Below are positions 44,425 to 55,977 of a stretch of 64,000 nt of DNA, one piece after another (within the stretch, counting starts at the first letter, position 1; every line of letters begins with the position of its first letter). Under the pieces are notes generated by a model. That model ran no database searches. It saw nothing but the letters and a program-made list of their open reading frames with translations, and was not told where the DNA came from. Both the position numbers and the translations under genes were made by a program. Location: contig JASAND010024208.1 in NCBI GenBank assembly GCA_030248195.1, positions 16,964-80,963 of the forward strand. The letters are read 5' to 3'. This DNA is from Trissonchulus latispiculum. Taxonomy: Eukaryota > Nematoda > Enoplea > Enoplida > Ironidae.

Positions 44425-45391
44425 CTGGAAGTGCAAAGAAGCAATAATAGTAATGATAACAATAACTGCCTTAACCCCTTCCCGCATACGTTACATAATT
44501 GTAACAAGGGCGAAAGGTGACGTGTTTTGGTCAGTGCAAAAAATATTGGCCCCTGTCCAACGCAAGGACTTTGGTGTCTTTCCCCCCACTTTTGCTACGT
44601 CCTGGAGAAAGCTTTCAAAAATAGTTTCAGCCATTATTTCTCTAGAGCCCTCAAACTGATTAGAAAGTTTGACCAAAACTGCATGTTTGTTTCTGAACCA
44701 GTGTGATGAGATCTTTCTTCCCATGAAAACAAATTTTTAAAATTTTTCATTCATGGGGCCGCATTTATATGCCCAATGTTCACTATGTACAACCACGCGC
44801 GTTTCAGGAACATTTTCCCCATGCCTGAAAATCCTACACACAAAATTTTTACCTTTTTCGGTTAAGAAATGCAAAAGTTATTAATTTTTCAACTTTCAAA
44901 ATCCTTTGATCTTTGCAGCTCTACCAATATTGACTGGCTACTGCTCGCAGCTGCTCAACGGAAAAATTTCGGATTGCGATTTCGGGGAAGCCTAGGTAAT
45001 TAGCTTTGAACGTTTGTTTTGTTTGTTTTCAAACGTTTTAGACCTGAACGTTTTGTCTTCATGTTTCAGCTGTGGTTTATCAAAATTTGGTAGTCGACTT
45101 TTTCGAAAAATGAGTTCTTTGACCCAAAATTTCGGCAACACGAATATAGCGACAGTGGGTAAAAACAGCATAATCTTAAAGTTTTGAGCTGGTTTAACGA
45201 ATAAAGTTTAGCTGGGAGATTGCGCCATCAATGAAGTTTTAACTGGTTTCTATCCTTTAAATTTGTAAATCTTTTGACTTTCATGCTTTCTAGGTTTCTT
45301 CATTTTCTCGAGAAATGAATGCGAAATCGTAATCTTATTTTAGCCTTAACTTTAATCTTAACTTCAATTTAATTTAAATTTAATTTTAATT

Positions 45392-46527
45392 TTAATTCAA
45401 TGCAATAAGTTCATACTCTTGATTTTGTTGCTTCATGCATTGTTTATAAGAAACAAGGGCTTTTCTGATAGCCTTTCTTGCAGCATTCAATTGTCTGTTT
45501 GTTGGTGCATTCGTGCCATCTCCTGTGCATCTGAAATTAGAAAATTAATGGAATTAATATTTCTGCAATATATACTGCAGAAAGATACAAATTACAGCTG
45601 AGCTGACTTGTTTTGGCGACTTGACCAACAGTAGTGTTCAGACCATTTCAAATCAAATTAGAAAATATTTTTCTTTCTTTCTTTCGTTTGTTACTTGTAT
45701 AATTCTACAGCCATCGTGCATCACCTGTCAGCTTGAGCTTGTCTCTCGGGGTGCATGTCTTTCTACATGCCTATTCAAAAATGTGTCACTACAGTTCGGG
45801 AAAGAATTCGAACTTAAATTTGGTTCGACTGTGTCTGGGAAGCTCAATCGTTGGTAGAGCGTTGGCCTAGATCGCCAAAGCTTGTGGGTTCGATTCCGCC
45901 TCAGGCCCGAATTTTTCGAGTCGTAGGTGCTGCAGTGGCATCTTTCTTTCTTTCGTTTATAACTTGTATTAATCTTTCTGACCATAAACAATGCTTTTAA
46001 CCAACCGCTAGAGTTGCATGCTTTCAATGCACTGGTTCGCATCAAGACTTCAACAAATTTCACTTACTCAGTTTTCAGACATGACTTCAGAGTATTTCCT
46101 TTCTTCAAGCAGTTAACATATTTATTGATTTTTCCCTCCTAAATATGCAAAATACATAAGGATATTCTATTCAACAAACTATAGTCTATTTGATCTTTAA
46201 TACATCAATATTTAATGTTTCATAATAAAATTTAATCATCACTATCAACAATAGGAAGTTGTCTGGAAGCAGGCCAAAGGAATTCTAAAGAATTAAGCTC
46301 TACGCCACTGTCCGAAAAAGATTTGATTCCTCACGGGATTCGAACTCGCTCTCTGCTGCTTAACGCGCTGGTGCTTAACGTTTTCTCCTATTCTGGTTTA
46401 GCAGATTTCCTACGGTTACACGGTAGTACAAATAGAAGATATCCGATAGATGATTTAGTTCTCTTACCCCTTGGAAGGCAATCACCAGAACAAGAAACAC
46501 TACTATGATGGAGTACTGGGGGTTCAT
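45392..46527 (-). CDS. Secreted small Cys-containing protein, three exons (gene B)
   Basis: Exon 1 (46468-46527): MNPQYSIIVVFLVLVIAFQG, a signal peptide; donor GTAAGA, phase 0. Exon 2 (46068-46138, acceptor TTTTGCATATTTAG): EGKINKYVNCLKKGNTLKSC then LKT; donor GTAAGT, phase 2. Exon 3 (45392-45530, acceptor TTTTCTAATTTCAG): CTGDGTNAPTNRQLNAARKA and later SYKQCMKQQNQE, TAA at 45392-45394. Total 89 residues, four Cys, basic. Same exon plan as gene A but without the charged linker. Intron 2 contains a SINE; intron 1 has a minus-strand B-box-like GTTCGAATCCC near 46335. Function unknown. Confidence 0.7.
45836..45935 (+). mobile_element. tRNA-derived SINE in intron 2 of gene B
   Basis: A box TCGTTGGTAGAGCG, B box GTGGGTTCGATTCC at the spacing of a tRNA, followed by CCCGAATTTTTCGAGTCGTA. 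CTTTCTTTCTTTCGTTT lies on both sides (about 45670 and 45945). It does not fold as an intact tRNA. Confidence 0.6.
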
Positions 46528-48496
46528 GATTTCAAAGTAGTATTGGTCCTGAAAGCTTCCCCTTTTGGATTACTTTTATTTATACTTTTGAAGCTGAATA
46601 CTGCAATTATGTTAACCGGAACTGCAATAAATCTGTGCCAACTTCCTCTCACGTTAGACTGAGCTTCGATTGTGCAATTTACTGTAATTAAGTTGGCGTT
46701 AGCACCATGGCTAATCACCTAATTATCTTTGTATCGTTGCTTCGAAAATTCGAACTGATGATAAATCCAGTTCGTCCAGCTTTTTCGTCTTTCAAAAAGC
46801 AGTCTACGAATTTTAGCAGAATGTAAGCTCTATATACTCAAATCTTTGACTGCGAACATCAGTACTACAAAAACGCTTGAAAATAGGATTCATCAGTCTA
46901 GCCATAAATAAAGCCACATAAAGCAGATGACTCCACCTAATGTCCGCAAAACATACAAAGTACAAACTTGGTGTGAATGCATTTGAACACCTTTGCCCGC
47001 TTGAAAAGTATATTGGCCGGGCCGCTCGCTCGTTAGTGGTAGTAAGTCTACTATCACTGGGCAATATGGTAAGGTAGGTTCTAAAGAGAGGAAAATATAC
47101 TACTATAGCCAGCGATTTATTACTTTACCGTCGAGATCTGCATCTTATTAACACAACGCACCTAAAGTTGACTCTACGTTTGTTAGAGCGATTCCGAAAG
47201 CTTCTGTGTTCAACTTTTCCACAAAATCGGAGACAAACTTTTTGGTTCCATGGGGCCCCTCATGTGAAAAATTCAATTTAATATAATTTTAAAACTTCTA
47301 GAAGTTTCATAAAGCTCAATTAGAACTGCATTATGCTCAAAGCATGACACCAAATCTGAATTAAGATTAAGGTCTGTGCTCTTCTGCCTTAGTATGGCCG
47401 ACAACTGGCCAATTTATAGTTGTCAACTGTTTAGGTTAACTTGCACTTACTCTCAAATGTGGTGGCGCTATAGACAAGCTAGTCATTACCAGTAGGCAAA
47501 ATAAAGCATCGCTACTCAAGCAAAAAAGCACCGACACGCAAACTCTAGGGTACTGCAAGGCAAAAATGTCTCAGACGAACCATAGTGTGACTTGTATGAT
47601 TAAATGGGTTTTTCGCATTATCCCCCGATGCTCCAAAGAAGCAAAATTTGACGGATTGAGTTGAAATTTTGTAGGGGTAGGTTTTGTAACCTGTTGGTTT
47701 CAAAAATGAAAAAATTTTATAATTTAAAAAATAAAAATTTTTATGTTGGTAAAGGAGGTTGAAGGTTTAAGCTGTCATGCGCAGTTGAACTGGTCGACCC
47801 CGTCTCCTCACCAAACGGACAGGGAAACATTCGCCTATTGTTATATTAAGAAGCAAAGTAAGCCGGTAGAGGAGCCCTCTAGTGGTTTACTCTGCCTCTT
47901 ATATATAGTGCAATTGGGCACTCTTGATAATACCAGTAATATATTTCATATTTCTGAGGGCAGACAAGAGTTTATTAACCGAATGTGCAATCCGTTCAGC
48001 TCCTCTGCTAAATGCTCAGCACAATCATAGAGTCCAAAAGTGAACGTGGACCACCAGACATTGCTAAACAATGTGCATGCATGTTTGAACTGAGATCATC
48101 ATTAGTCGGCATCCATCAGGGAGTCGTCAGGGCTGTTAGCACATATAATCGAACAAAGATTTCAGAAATTTATATGGCAAGAGCTGAGGGTTCTAGTCAG
48201 ACTTCAAAGAGGATTCCGACACAACTCCAAGTTTTCGAGAGTTCTTTCCTTGAGTTTTTTCCAAGCATGCTCAATGATTTAGCCACATTTTGAGCAAAAC
48301 CTTAGCGGTTTAGTATTTGTTTGTTTTAATTTGCTTCAACAGTTGTTTTGGTCGAAGTTCTTTCTTTTTACCACTTCAGAAACAAACTGTTTTTGCGAAT
48401 CCTTTTCTGAATGCGTGTCGAAGCTACTGCTTGCGGAAGTACCCATTTGCTGATGAGCCAGCCCATCATTAGAAGAAGGTACCTTTGATTCTCTGT
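46528..48496. other. Intergenic with MITE fragments
   Basis: 47604-47760 is one arm of the GGGTCTTTCGCATTATCCCCC hairpin MITE; 47860-47935 (TTACTCTGCCTCTTATATATAG, GCACTCTTGATAATACC) is one arm of the CAAGAG family. ORFs of 80-95 residues here (47743-48030, 48012-48293) run through these pieces. No supported gene. Confidence 0.45.
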
Positions 48497-48578
48497 GTAA
48501 TGCGGGTAATAGCGTCCTCGCTATCACCCCCTTCCAAGTCCTTTTATAATCCCACGCTATTACCCACACATCTGGAAG
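48497..48578. mobile_element. Small palindromic MITE TGTGGGTAATAGCG
   Basis: TGTAATGCGGGTAATAGCGTCC faces GGATTATAAAAGG..CACGCTATTACCCACACA in inverse over 82 bp. It matches 5770-5816. The 95-residue minus frame over it is not a gene. Confidence 0.6.
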
Positions 48579-49094
48579 CCGGGTCACTAACTGCTCCTTC
48601 TCGTTCTTCACCTCCGCTACCACGCTCCTTCTTCCTCAGCTGGCCAAGTTCTGGCTATTTCACAAATGCACGCAATAAGCTTTGAGTTTTAGATTCACTC
48701 AGGCATAAACTCTGGCAATAATGGTTGAGCGTTATTGGTTTTGTGCTATAGTATCATTTTAGCACGTTTATGGGCTTAATAGCTGATCATATTTGTAGTG
48801 CTACGGGTGAATTTAAACGAGTAAACTTTGTATTATTTTGGGCTCCAAAAGACTGCACTGGTAGGCACTGGTTTTAAACCGAAAGTTTAAAAGACTGAGA
48901 GAGCACCGGGGTCAGCGAGTATCCTTACTCAGCAACACACACTAAGTTTCAAAGCACTATCAGCGCAGCGAACAGACGAGACAACTCGGTCGACTCTTAG
49001 ATCCTTCGGACTAAGTAGCCTGGTTTTGGTCTACCAAATCCGAGATTTGTCCGCGTTAGGTCGTGAGTTCAATTCCTCCAAGCTCCGTTTCCAT

Positions 49095-49415
49095 TTAAGG
49101 CCAATGCACGCTTTGTGAGCAACTGTCGTGTTCTACAGAAGCCAACAGATCAGTACCTTCTGCAATCAGACAGAAGATCAACACCTCTTGCTCAGTACAA
49201 CTATCACACTTCCAGGGGAAATATTTAGGCACAAAGTTCTCAGTGCCTGGAATTGCCTCGTAAGCTCCCTGAACAATCTGGTCAATGTTCCAAGGGCGTA
49301 GACAGCCACAAACTACAATAGGATGAACCAAACTAAGAGTCTCTTCGCTCAAGTACTGGCATGCCTCTAGCTCAAAACTAACAGTCAGCTCTGTACCGCA
49401 ACTTTCACACTCTAG
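49095..49415 (-). CDS. Possible last coding exon, Cys-rich, unknown
   Basis: After a CTATCTAACTGACAG acceptor-like site a 106-codon frame runs to a stop at 49095-49097. It starts LECESCGTELTVSFELEACQ (a C-x2-C pair), then VVCGCLRPWN, KYFPWKCDSCTEQEVLIFC and ASVEHDSCSQ. Two C-x2-C knuckles suggest a zinc ribbon, but I do not recognise the family. Upstream exons would lie above 49430; none was found. It could be the remnant of a transposon gene. Confidence 0.35.
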   Translation of the reverse strand, partial: LECESCGTELTVSFELEACQYLSEETLSLVHPIVVCGCLRPWNIDQIVQGAYEAIPGTENFVPKYFPWKCDSCTEQEVLIFCLIAEGTDLLASVEHDSCSQSVHWP

Positions 49416-49423
49416 CTGTCAGT

Positions 49424-52400
49424 TAGATAGAACCGGTACAAACTCTGCCAGCGTGATATAAGCCAAGTCCTAACTAAAGTTCTAAGCAAAGCCGACAACT
49501 GAGTCCTAACTAAATCCTATGTCCCTAGCAAAAGGGACTACAGAACCTATAAATTTTAGGATTTAATGTACAACAGTTACGTGCATGCAAAAAGGAGATA
49601 AGATGATACAGACCGTAATTAAAGAGAGTAACTGGGTACAACACAGAATTGGTTAGGTGAACAGTACGATACAAAACAGCTCTAGCAATTACAAAATTAT
49701 ACAAGCACTGGTGAAAACAACTGAATACAACAGATCAACACTCACAAACTCTATGCCAAAAATCAGCCAAGACACAAACAAACACCTAATCACTAGACTC
49801 CTAAGGCTCGTACCCAGATGATTATCCTAATTTATTTAGTTAGACTTAGCAGAAGACCTAGACCTAACCAGCAGTCTGATATTCACAAGTTAACCCTTCA
49901 AAGTTTTAGTTAACAAGTTTATCCTATTAAAGAACGTTATGTTAGAACCTGAAACCTACAAAATTTCTAATGATTTAATTATATATCGCTCGTCTGGTAC
50001 AGTTTCTGAATACTGATCACTATATTCTTCTCCTAACTAACAGGATATCGAGGGGGTCCGCCTATATGCTTGAAGTGTCAAAGTGTTCTTTTATTTTAAT
50101 GAAAAAATTAATATTGCGCGGATTTCCACCCTTTACGGGGCACTAGATATTAGTTCCAACTACCCGCTCGACAGATAACTAGAAGCTAATATCCTACTTT
50201 CTGCCTAAGGAAGCGGCCAGAGGTCAATTCGCAGGTTTTTGAGAAGTTTATCGGGATTCTGGATTTCTCCAAAAGTTTAGGTCAATCAAGAGAAATTTTA
50301 GCAAGAACAGCTAAAACGGAAATAGTGACAGAAATTGAAACAATGCATAGTATTCAAAAATTCAAAGGTTTTAGATCAATCTTCTGGATCAAGTTTTTGG
50401 GTCCCCACTCCAAACCACAACCGAAAGTTTGAAGCCTTTCAAAGCCGATAGGCGGTGGAAAGTTCGCTAAGGAAACCTGTTGATGATTGGTCAGTCGTCT
50501 GGTCAAGGGAGCAAGCCTCAACCAGTGGGAGTAGCACTACACGACAAAGCTATCGGCAGAGTAGCAACTGGGTGTCGGACAAATCACCCTAATAGTAGAT
50601 AGACGAAGATCCAAAGGCTGTCGGACAAATCGCCCTGACTGCAGCAGATGTGTGCACTCTACCCTGCCCCTGGCAGACTGTTTATCCCGTTTGATGAAAC
50701 GAAAGAGAAAAGTTACAAAGTTTCCACTGAAGCACCTTAGGTTCCAGGGCAGCAGGAAGGCAGAGAGGGAGATAGAGATTCCGGGGGATCCGCAAGGTAA
50801 CTCACACCGGTGAGAGAAAGAGACAGAGCGAGACTGAGGATCTAGATCCAACGGAACCAACTGGGGGCAACTGAGCAGCAGAGGGAGATGGGTCGGCACG
50901 GCCGGTCCGCTGGCAAGGCAGCAGGGATCAGCAGCACGGCAGACGGCAAGAGACTTGGATCCAGGAAGGCAAGGCAAGGCTTGGACACAACCTGAATCAA
51001 ATGGGTTAAAACCGTTAGGATCTTTCAGAGAAATATCCTAATACGATATTTCCTGTGTCCAGGAAATTATCCCTAAGAAGCTGAACTGTGAGTTTGAAGA
51101 GTTTGTAAAATTTTATGAAAGTTTGGGAGTGCGTTCTGTGGTTTGAATTGCGAGAATTTCAATTTAAAACAATATCGGGGATTTTGGGAAAGCTCCCAAA
51201 AGTTCCAAGCTTCTCAGTGGATTTCCTTTCAGAAATCCACGCGACCCAGGTAATATCCAAAGGATATTACTACACATCAGAATCATTTAAGACAAAAAAC
51301 AAATTAACTAATTTAACGGGGATTTCTAGGGGAGTTATTTTAAAAGAGGACCTCTGGGTCCTTTAATAAATCTCATAAGCGATTCCCAGAAAAAGCAGGA
51401 ATCGTTAAAAAACAAGCGAGCTAAAAGAAAAAGAAAAGGGAAAGCCTAAGGTGGGACATAAGCTTAAACCTCCCTTTCCAAATCTAAAAAACCCAAAATT
51501 TGTGGATGAACTTGTGCTGAGCACTAGCTCCTCCAGGGTAAGGGAGGATGAGAGGAATTTTGGGCACAGTAACGCCCTATGTTAAAGCAAAACAAGGGAG
51601 AGTTGAGAGGGAGGCCAAAAAGCGGCCGTACGTTTCGGAAGACAAAGTAAGACAGAGTTGAAAAGAGAGTCTACCTGTCAATCACCGTAATTTCGGCAAT
51701 AATTCGTGTGATTGGCCGAAATTATCCTCCGCGGAAAAAGAGCGCACTAAATGATTCTGATTGGGTCAAACTTGTTGCAATCACAAAATCTGAAGTGTTT
51801 AATGAATTATAAAATTAAATGAAGTGGTATGAATTAGAGGGGAAAGGGCAATTAAACTAATCCCTTTCCCCTATTGTTAAATTAAGGAAAAAGATTAACA
51901 CACGTGCAAAAGCGCTCAGGCGAGAAATTGACTGACACTACGTCAATTTCTCGCAATAGAAGAAAACAAGACACACTAGTAAAACCTGGACCAGAGGGTC
52001 CCCGTAGTTAAGAGTTAAGACTGCTGATTAGGGAGGAAAAATAATTAATTAATAACTAATAGGTACGAGCCTTGTACAAAATACAATACACACAATACAA
52101 ACAATTGGGTGCTAAGACATGAATTAAAATATGAACTTTCTTTAAAATTCCATCAGTTCCCTTCTTGTTTCTTGCCTTTGAGTCTCAGCCGAGCTGGACT
52201 CAAAGAGCGGAGAATTTGTACCGTTACAAAAGAAAACACATCTGTTACTCCAAATGGGCAATAAGAGGAACATAAAACTTTTCCCTTAAATTACAAAACA
52301 GGGAAACTTACGGGAAAAGAAAAACTTCAAAAGAATTCACAATAGCTAAGCAAAGACCAGTTAAATTCAGTGAAAGGGTAAGCCGAACTTCCCTTTTACT

Positions 52401-53700
52401 TTAAAACCATCAAAAACTAACTTAATCAAACTGTAAACTTAACAGATTTAACTTTCATTAATTAATTAGCTAGAATATGGATTAATCTAATTAAACGTAC
52501 ACTTTAATTATGCTTTTAAAATGAAGTTTAAACTATTAAGGATTGCGATACTTGCGGGACGAGCCGAGCTCTCCCACTTACTTTAGAAAATTGAACATAA
52601 TCGAAAATCGAACCACAGAACCACCTATTATTTTAGGCTTATCTTGAAGAGGAAGACCTGCTATGTTTATTTATAAAAGTTTTAACTTAATTATTGATGT
52701 TGATTAACGTGAAACTTTAATTAAAAGCACTGTGACCAATCAAATCTAGAGGCCACCTTAAACTCCATTTTGTGGCTTGAAAATCAGCTTGTAGAATGAA
52801 ACGAACCACAGAAAGGGTAAATATTTTTGGATATTCTGAAAGAGCAAAGCTTTATGGTTTTAATGACGTAAAAATTATACTAATTTTAATGTTAATTTAC
52901 GTTAATTAACGAGTAATAAAGCAAAAACCATTGATACGGACAAAACTTGAAAGTCACTTTGGAATCTCCATGAAGTTTGAAAATGACTTGTAAAATTAAA
53001 ACGAAAACGAACCACATTACTTTTTTCGTAAATCGCAAGAGCTGGTCTTAATCTATTCAATATCATAAACTCTGATTACGTTTCGACGTACAGTGAACGA
53101 ACACTAGCCTTTTTCCTGACAATGTTGGGTTGTTTTGGCCGTAGTAGCAGAATCCCTTTAATTATCTTAAATTAATGAGTGGACCGTGCTCAGCACTAAT
53201 CAGTCGTTCTACACCTGCCAATCCGCGTGAGGAGCGGCACCCAACGGGCCTCTACCTAGCTGTCCCCCAACAGCATAATTAGTAAAAGTTAACTGCAAGC
53301 TCGAAACAACCCAACTTCAAGTTGAAACTTCATTTCAGTTAATTTTCCCCGAAATTTATGTCTTAACTATGGCAATCATTAAAGATACAAGTACGGTGGC
53401 AATCAAGTGCATTCAGTCCACAGATTCCATTCCACTTCCAGCAGAATCCAAGATAGAAACTCCATAAGAAACAAAAACCGTTCATCACATATTTAGCCTT
53501 TTTTTAGTTTACTTTGATGCCGCTTATTACTCGGATAGATTGTTTAAAGACGTCGTTTTTGGTCATGTCGTGTCCTAAACTGCGTTCACTGGTTGGCACG
53601 CCGGCCGATTTGAATTGAAATACAAATATGATGTTGTTTTATTGAACAAATCCAAATGACAAAATATTCATTTTTATTACATATTGTTACTGTACATAAT
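49424..53700. other. Long stretch without recognised genes
   Basis: Mixed composition, purine-rich on the plus strand around 50650-51650. GGCTCGTACC (49806) and GGTACGAGCC (52062) are an inverted pair about 2.2 kb apart that could bound an old element. Frames of 146 (minus 50537-50977) and 83 residues (51115-51366) show no motif. Nothing else supported. Confidence 0.4.
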
Positions 53701-53719
53701 CTCCTGCTATTCACAAATA

Positions 53720-54323
53720 GCTAATGTTAAAAGAAGCTATGTTCAACTGGCTTAGTTGATCAAGAATCAGAATCATACCATCGCTAACTGGATCAAACCA
53801 ATAAACTTAAATTGTTTAATATTTAGTCACAGGCTTTGCCCTTAATCATCCGTTTACTAATTGCAAATAGTTATGTTGAACTGGTTTTTTTCATCAAGAA
53901 CCAGATTCACATAGTCGCCAACTTGATCGAAAGTTAGTCCAATAATAAGCCAATCAATTTAGTTTATTAGCTAATCATTGGTATATACTGTACTTCATCA
54001 TCTAGGCATCTATTCCCGAGAAGTTAAGTGAAACTGGCTTAGTTCATCACGAACCAGACTCACACCGTCGCTAACTGGATCGAAATTTACTTCATGAAAC
54101 CAATATATTTACATTGTTTATTACTTATTTATTGGTTCTGCACTTTATCATATATGTACTAATTGCAAATAGTTATGTTAAACTGGTTTATTTCAGCAAG
54201 AACCAGATTCACATAGTCGCCAACTTGATCGAAAGTTAGTCCGATAATAAGCCAATCAATTTAAATAGTTTATTAGCTAGTCATTGGTATATACTGTACT
54301 TCATCATGTAGGCATCTATTCCC
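53720..54323. repeat. Satellite of about 300-bp unit, left part
   Basis: Each unit contains CTGGCTTAGTTCATCACGAA, GCTAACTGGATCGAAATTTA, AACTTGATCGAAAGTTAGTC and CTTCATCATCTAGGCATCTA. About two units lie here. The two half-units (ACTGGCTTAG.. and ACTGGTTTAT..) resemble each other, so the unit is a dimer. It continues after the foldback at 57098. Confidence 0.85.
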
Positions 54324-54927
54324 CAGGGGCCGGTCCTATCAATGTTCTTAAAACGGGTTAACTCACTAAACCGGGTTAAAAATGGGTTACTAACCCAAAC
54401 CACCTCCTATCAAAACTTGGGTTAACCTGGGTTTGCTTAACCCGGGTTTCACATCGGGGTTAACATTTTATTTTGGGGTTAGCGCTAACCCCAATCCTAT
54501 CATTAAACTCGGGTTTAGAAATCGGGGTTAAAATAGGGTTAAACAGGTCTAAACTTAACCCTCCTCATCTAGGTGGGTTAAGTCCTTAACCCGGGCTTGC
54601 ATTTTGGGGTTAGTTCAATTGTGTTGATTTCATGTTATAGTTGAGTTTGTTTTCTTTATGTTTTCTTGTTTTCTGTTTTCCAAAATCACATTGTTTTTAT
54701 TGAATTAGCATATGAATTTTATAGCTCATTTCTTAAACGAAACGTTTACTGACTGAAATATATAGAGCTTATGAATTGCAATAAAAATTGTGAAGCGTTT
54801 TTCTTTGAATCATCAATAATTCAAACGAACCAGAATACAATAACAAATATTAGTATTTGAAAAGGCAATTTCTAGCTGCAGAAAAATTGCGGATGTTACT
54901 TTCTGAAGACGTTTATGAAGGATCCTG

Positions 54928-55206
54928 GGGTCTTTCGCATTATCCCCCCACAGCTCCGAAGAAGTACCGAAGAAGCACAATTTGACTATTACGTTGATGC
55001 TTGGTAGGGGTAGGTTTTCGGAATAAAAATTTAAAAATGTTTTGGTTCCCTTTGGTCCCCTTACCATTTTAAATTTTTTGCATTTTTGAAGTCGGAAAGG
55101 TTTTGAAGGTACGGAAACCTTCTCCTACCAAATTTCAATCCAATCAGTCAAAATTGTGCTTCTTCGGTACTTCTTCGAAGCTATGGGGGGATAATGGGAA
55201 AGACCC
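54928..55206. mobile_element. Hairpin MITE, 279 bp, perfect 8-bp TSD
   Basis: TSD GGATCCTG at 54920-54927 and 55207-55214. Ends GGGTCTTTCGCATTATCCCC and inverse. The arms pair throughout (CGAAGAAGTACCGAAGAAGC; CAAATTTCAATCC). The ends match those of 13976-14572, but the interior differs, so this is a subfamily. Confidence 0.8.
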
Positions 55207-55344
55207 GGATCCTGCTTCCCCTAAAAATGCGATAGAATCTAAATAAAATTACATTTTACAAATCAGAAATGAAATTCTAAAAAAGTTAAAAAATCAGCTA
55301 TACAGCTAACAGCTATACAGCTGTACAGCTAAACTTGTTATTAC

Positions 55345-55977
55345 CAAGAGTTTATAATAGGAAGAGTAAGACAATCAGCTCTTCCTAGTAGAATAAGCTT
55401 GCAAGATGCTAGAAACATTAAGGCCGAAATCTCGGGGTAGCGTCTTCTCAGCGTATACAATGCTGACATTTTTAATAACGGGCGTTTTCGACAAATTAAA
55501 TACTATAACTTGAGCTAGGCAAATCGTACAGCAATAATTTTTATATCATGTTGCGTAGAACGATATCCTTTAAAGATACAAAAATTATACAGTTAGGTTC
55601 GGGCAATCCCTCATGAATTCAGCAAAAAGGTAAGGCATTTCTAAGAAAGAAATGATGAAATTCCCAGAATGTTCGTGGCAAGGATGCTTTATTGCCGGTT
55701 TTGTAATAGATTACCTAAACCGATCTATATAATTTTTATATCGTTAAAAGCATCTCGTTCTTCGCCACATGATATAAAAATTATTGCTGTGCGATTGTTT
55801 TAGCTCAAGTTATAGTTTTTAATTTGTCGAAAACGCCCGTTTTAAAAAAAAATGTCAGCGTTGTATGTTTACATGCTAAGAAGCCCCCGAGATTTTGGCC
55901 TTAATGTTTCGAGCATCTTGCAAGCTTATTCTATTAGGAAGAGCTGAGTGTCTTACTCTTGCTATTATAAACTCTTG
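55345..55977. mobile_element. CAAGAG MITE with 7-bp TSD
   Basis: TSD TTATTAC at 55338-55344 and 55978-55984. TIR CAAGAGTTTATAATAGGAAG and about 200-bp arms including AGTAGAATAAGCTTGCAAGA, AAATCTCGGGG and TTTTCGACAAATTAAA. The same ends and TSD length occur at 61907-62485. Confidence 0.8.

Noticed and set aside
44491..44724. 77-residue minus frame beginning MGRKISSHWF
   Set aside because: Composition is protein-like and it could be a transposon remnant, but no motif, splice partner or homologous copy in the window supports it.
49016..49080. tRNA-like sequence with GAGTTCAATTCC
   Set aside because: Only a weak B box and no convincing A box or fold.
50537..50977. 146-residue minus frame
   Set aside because: Leu/Ser/Pro-rich with no motif, no splice signals that fit and no repeat match; likely chance in a purine-rich stretch.
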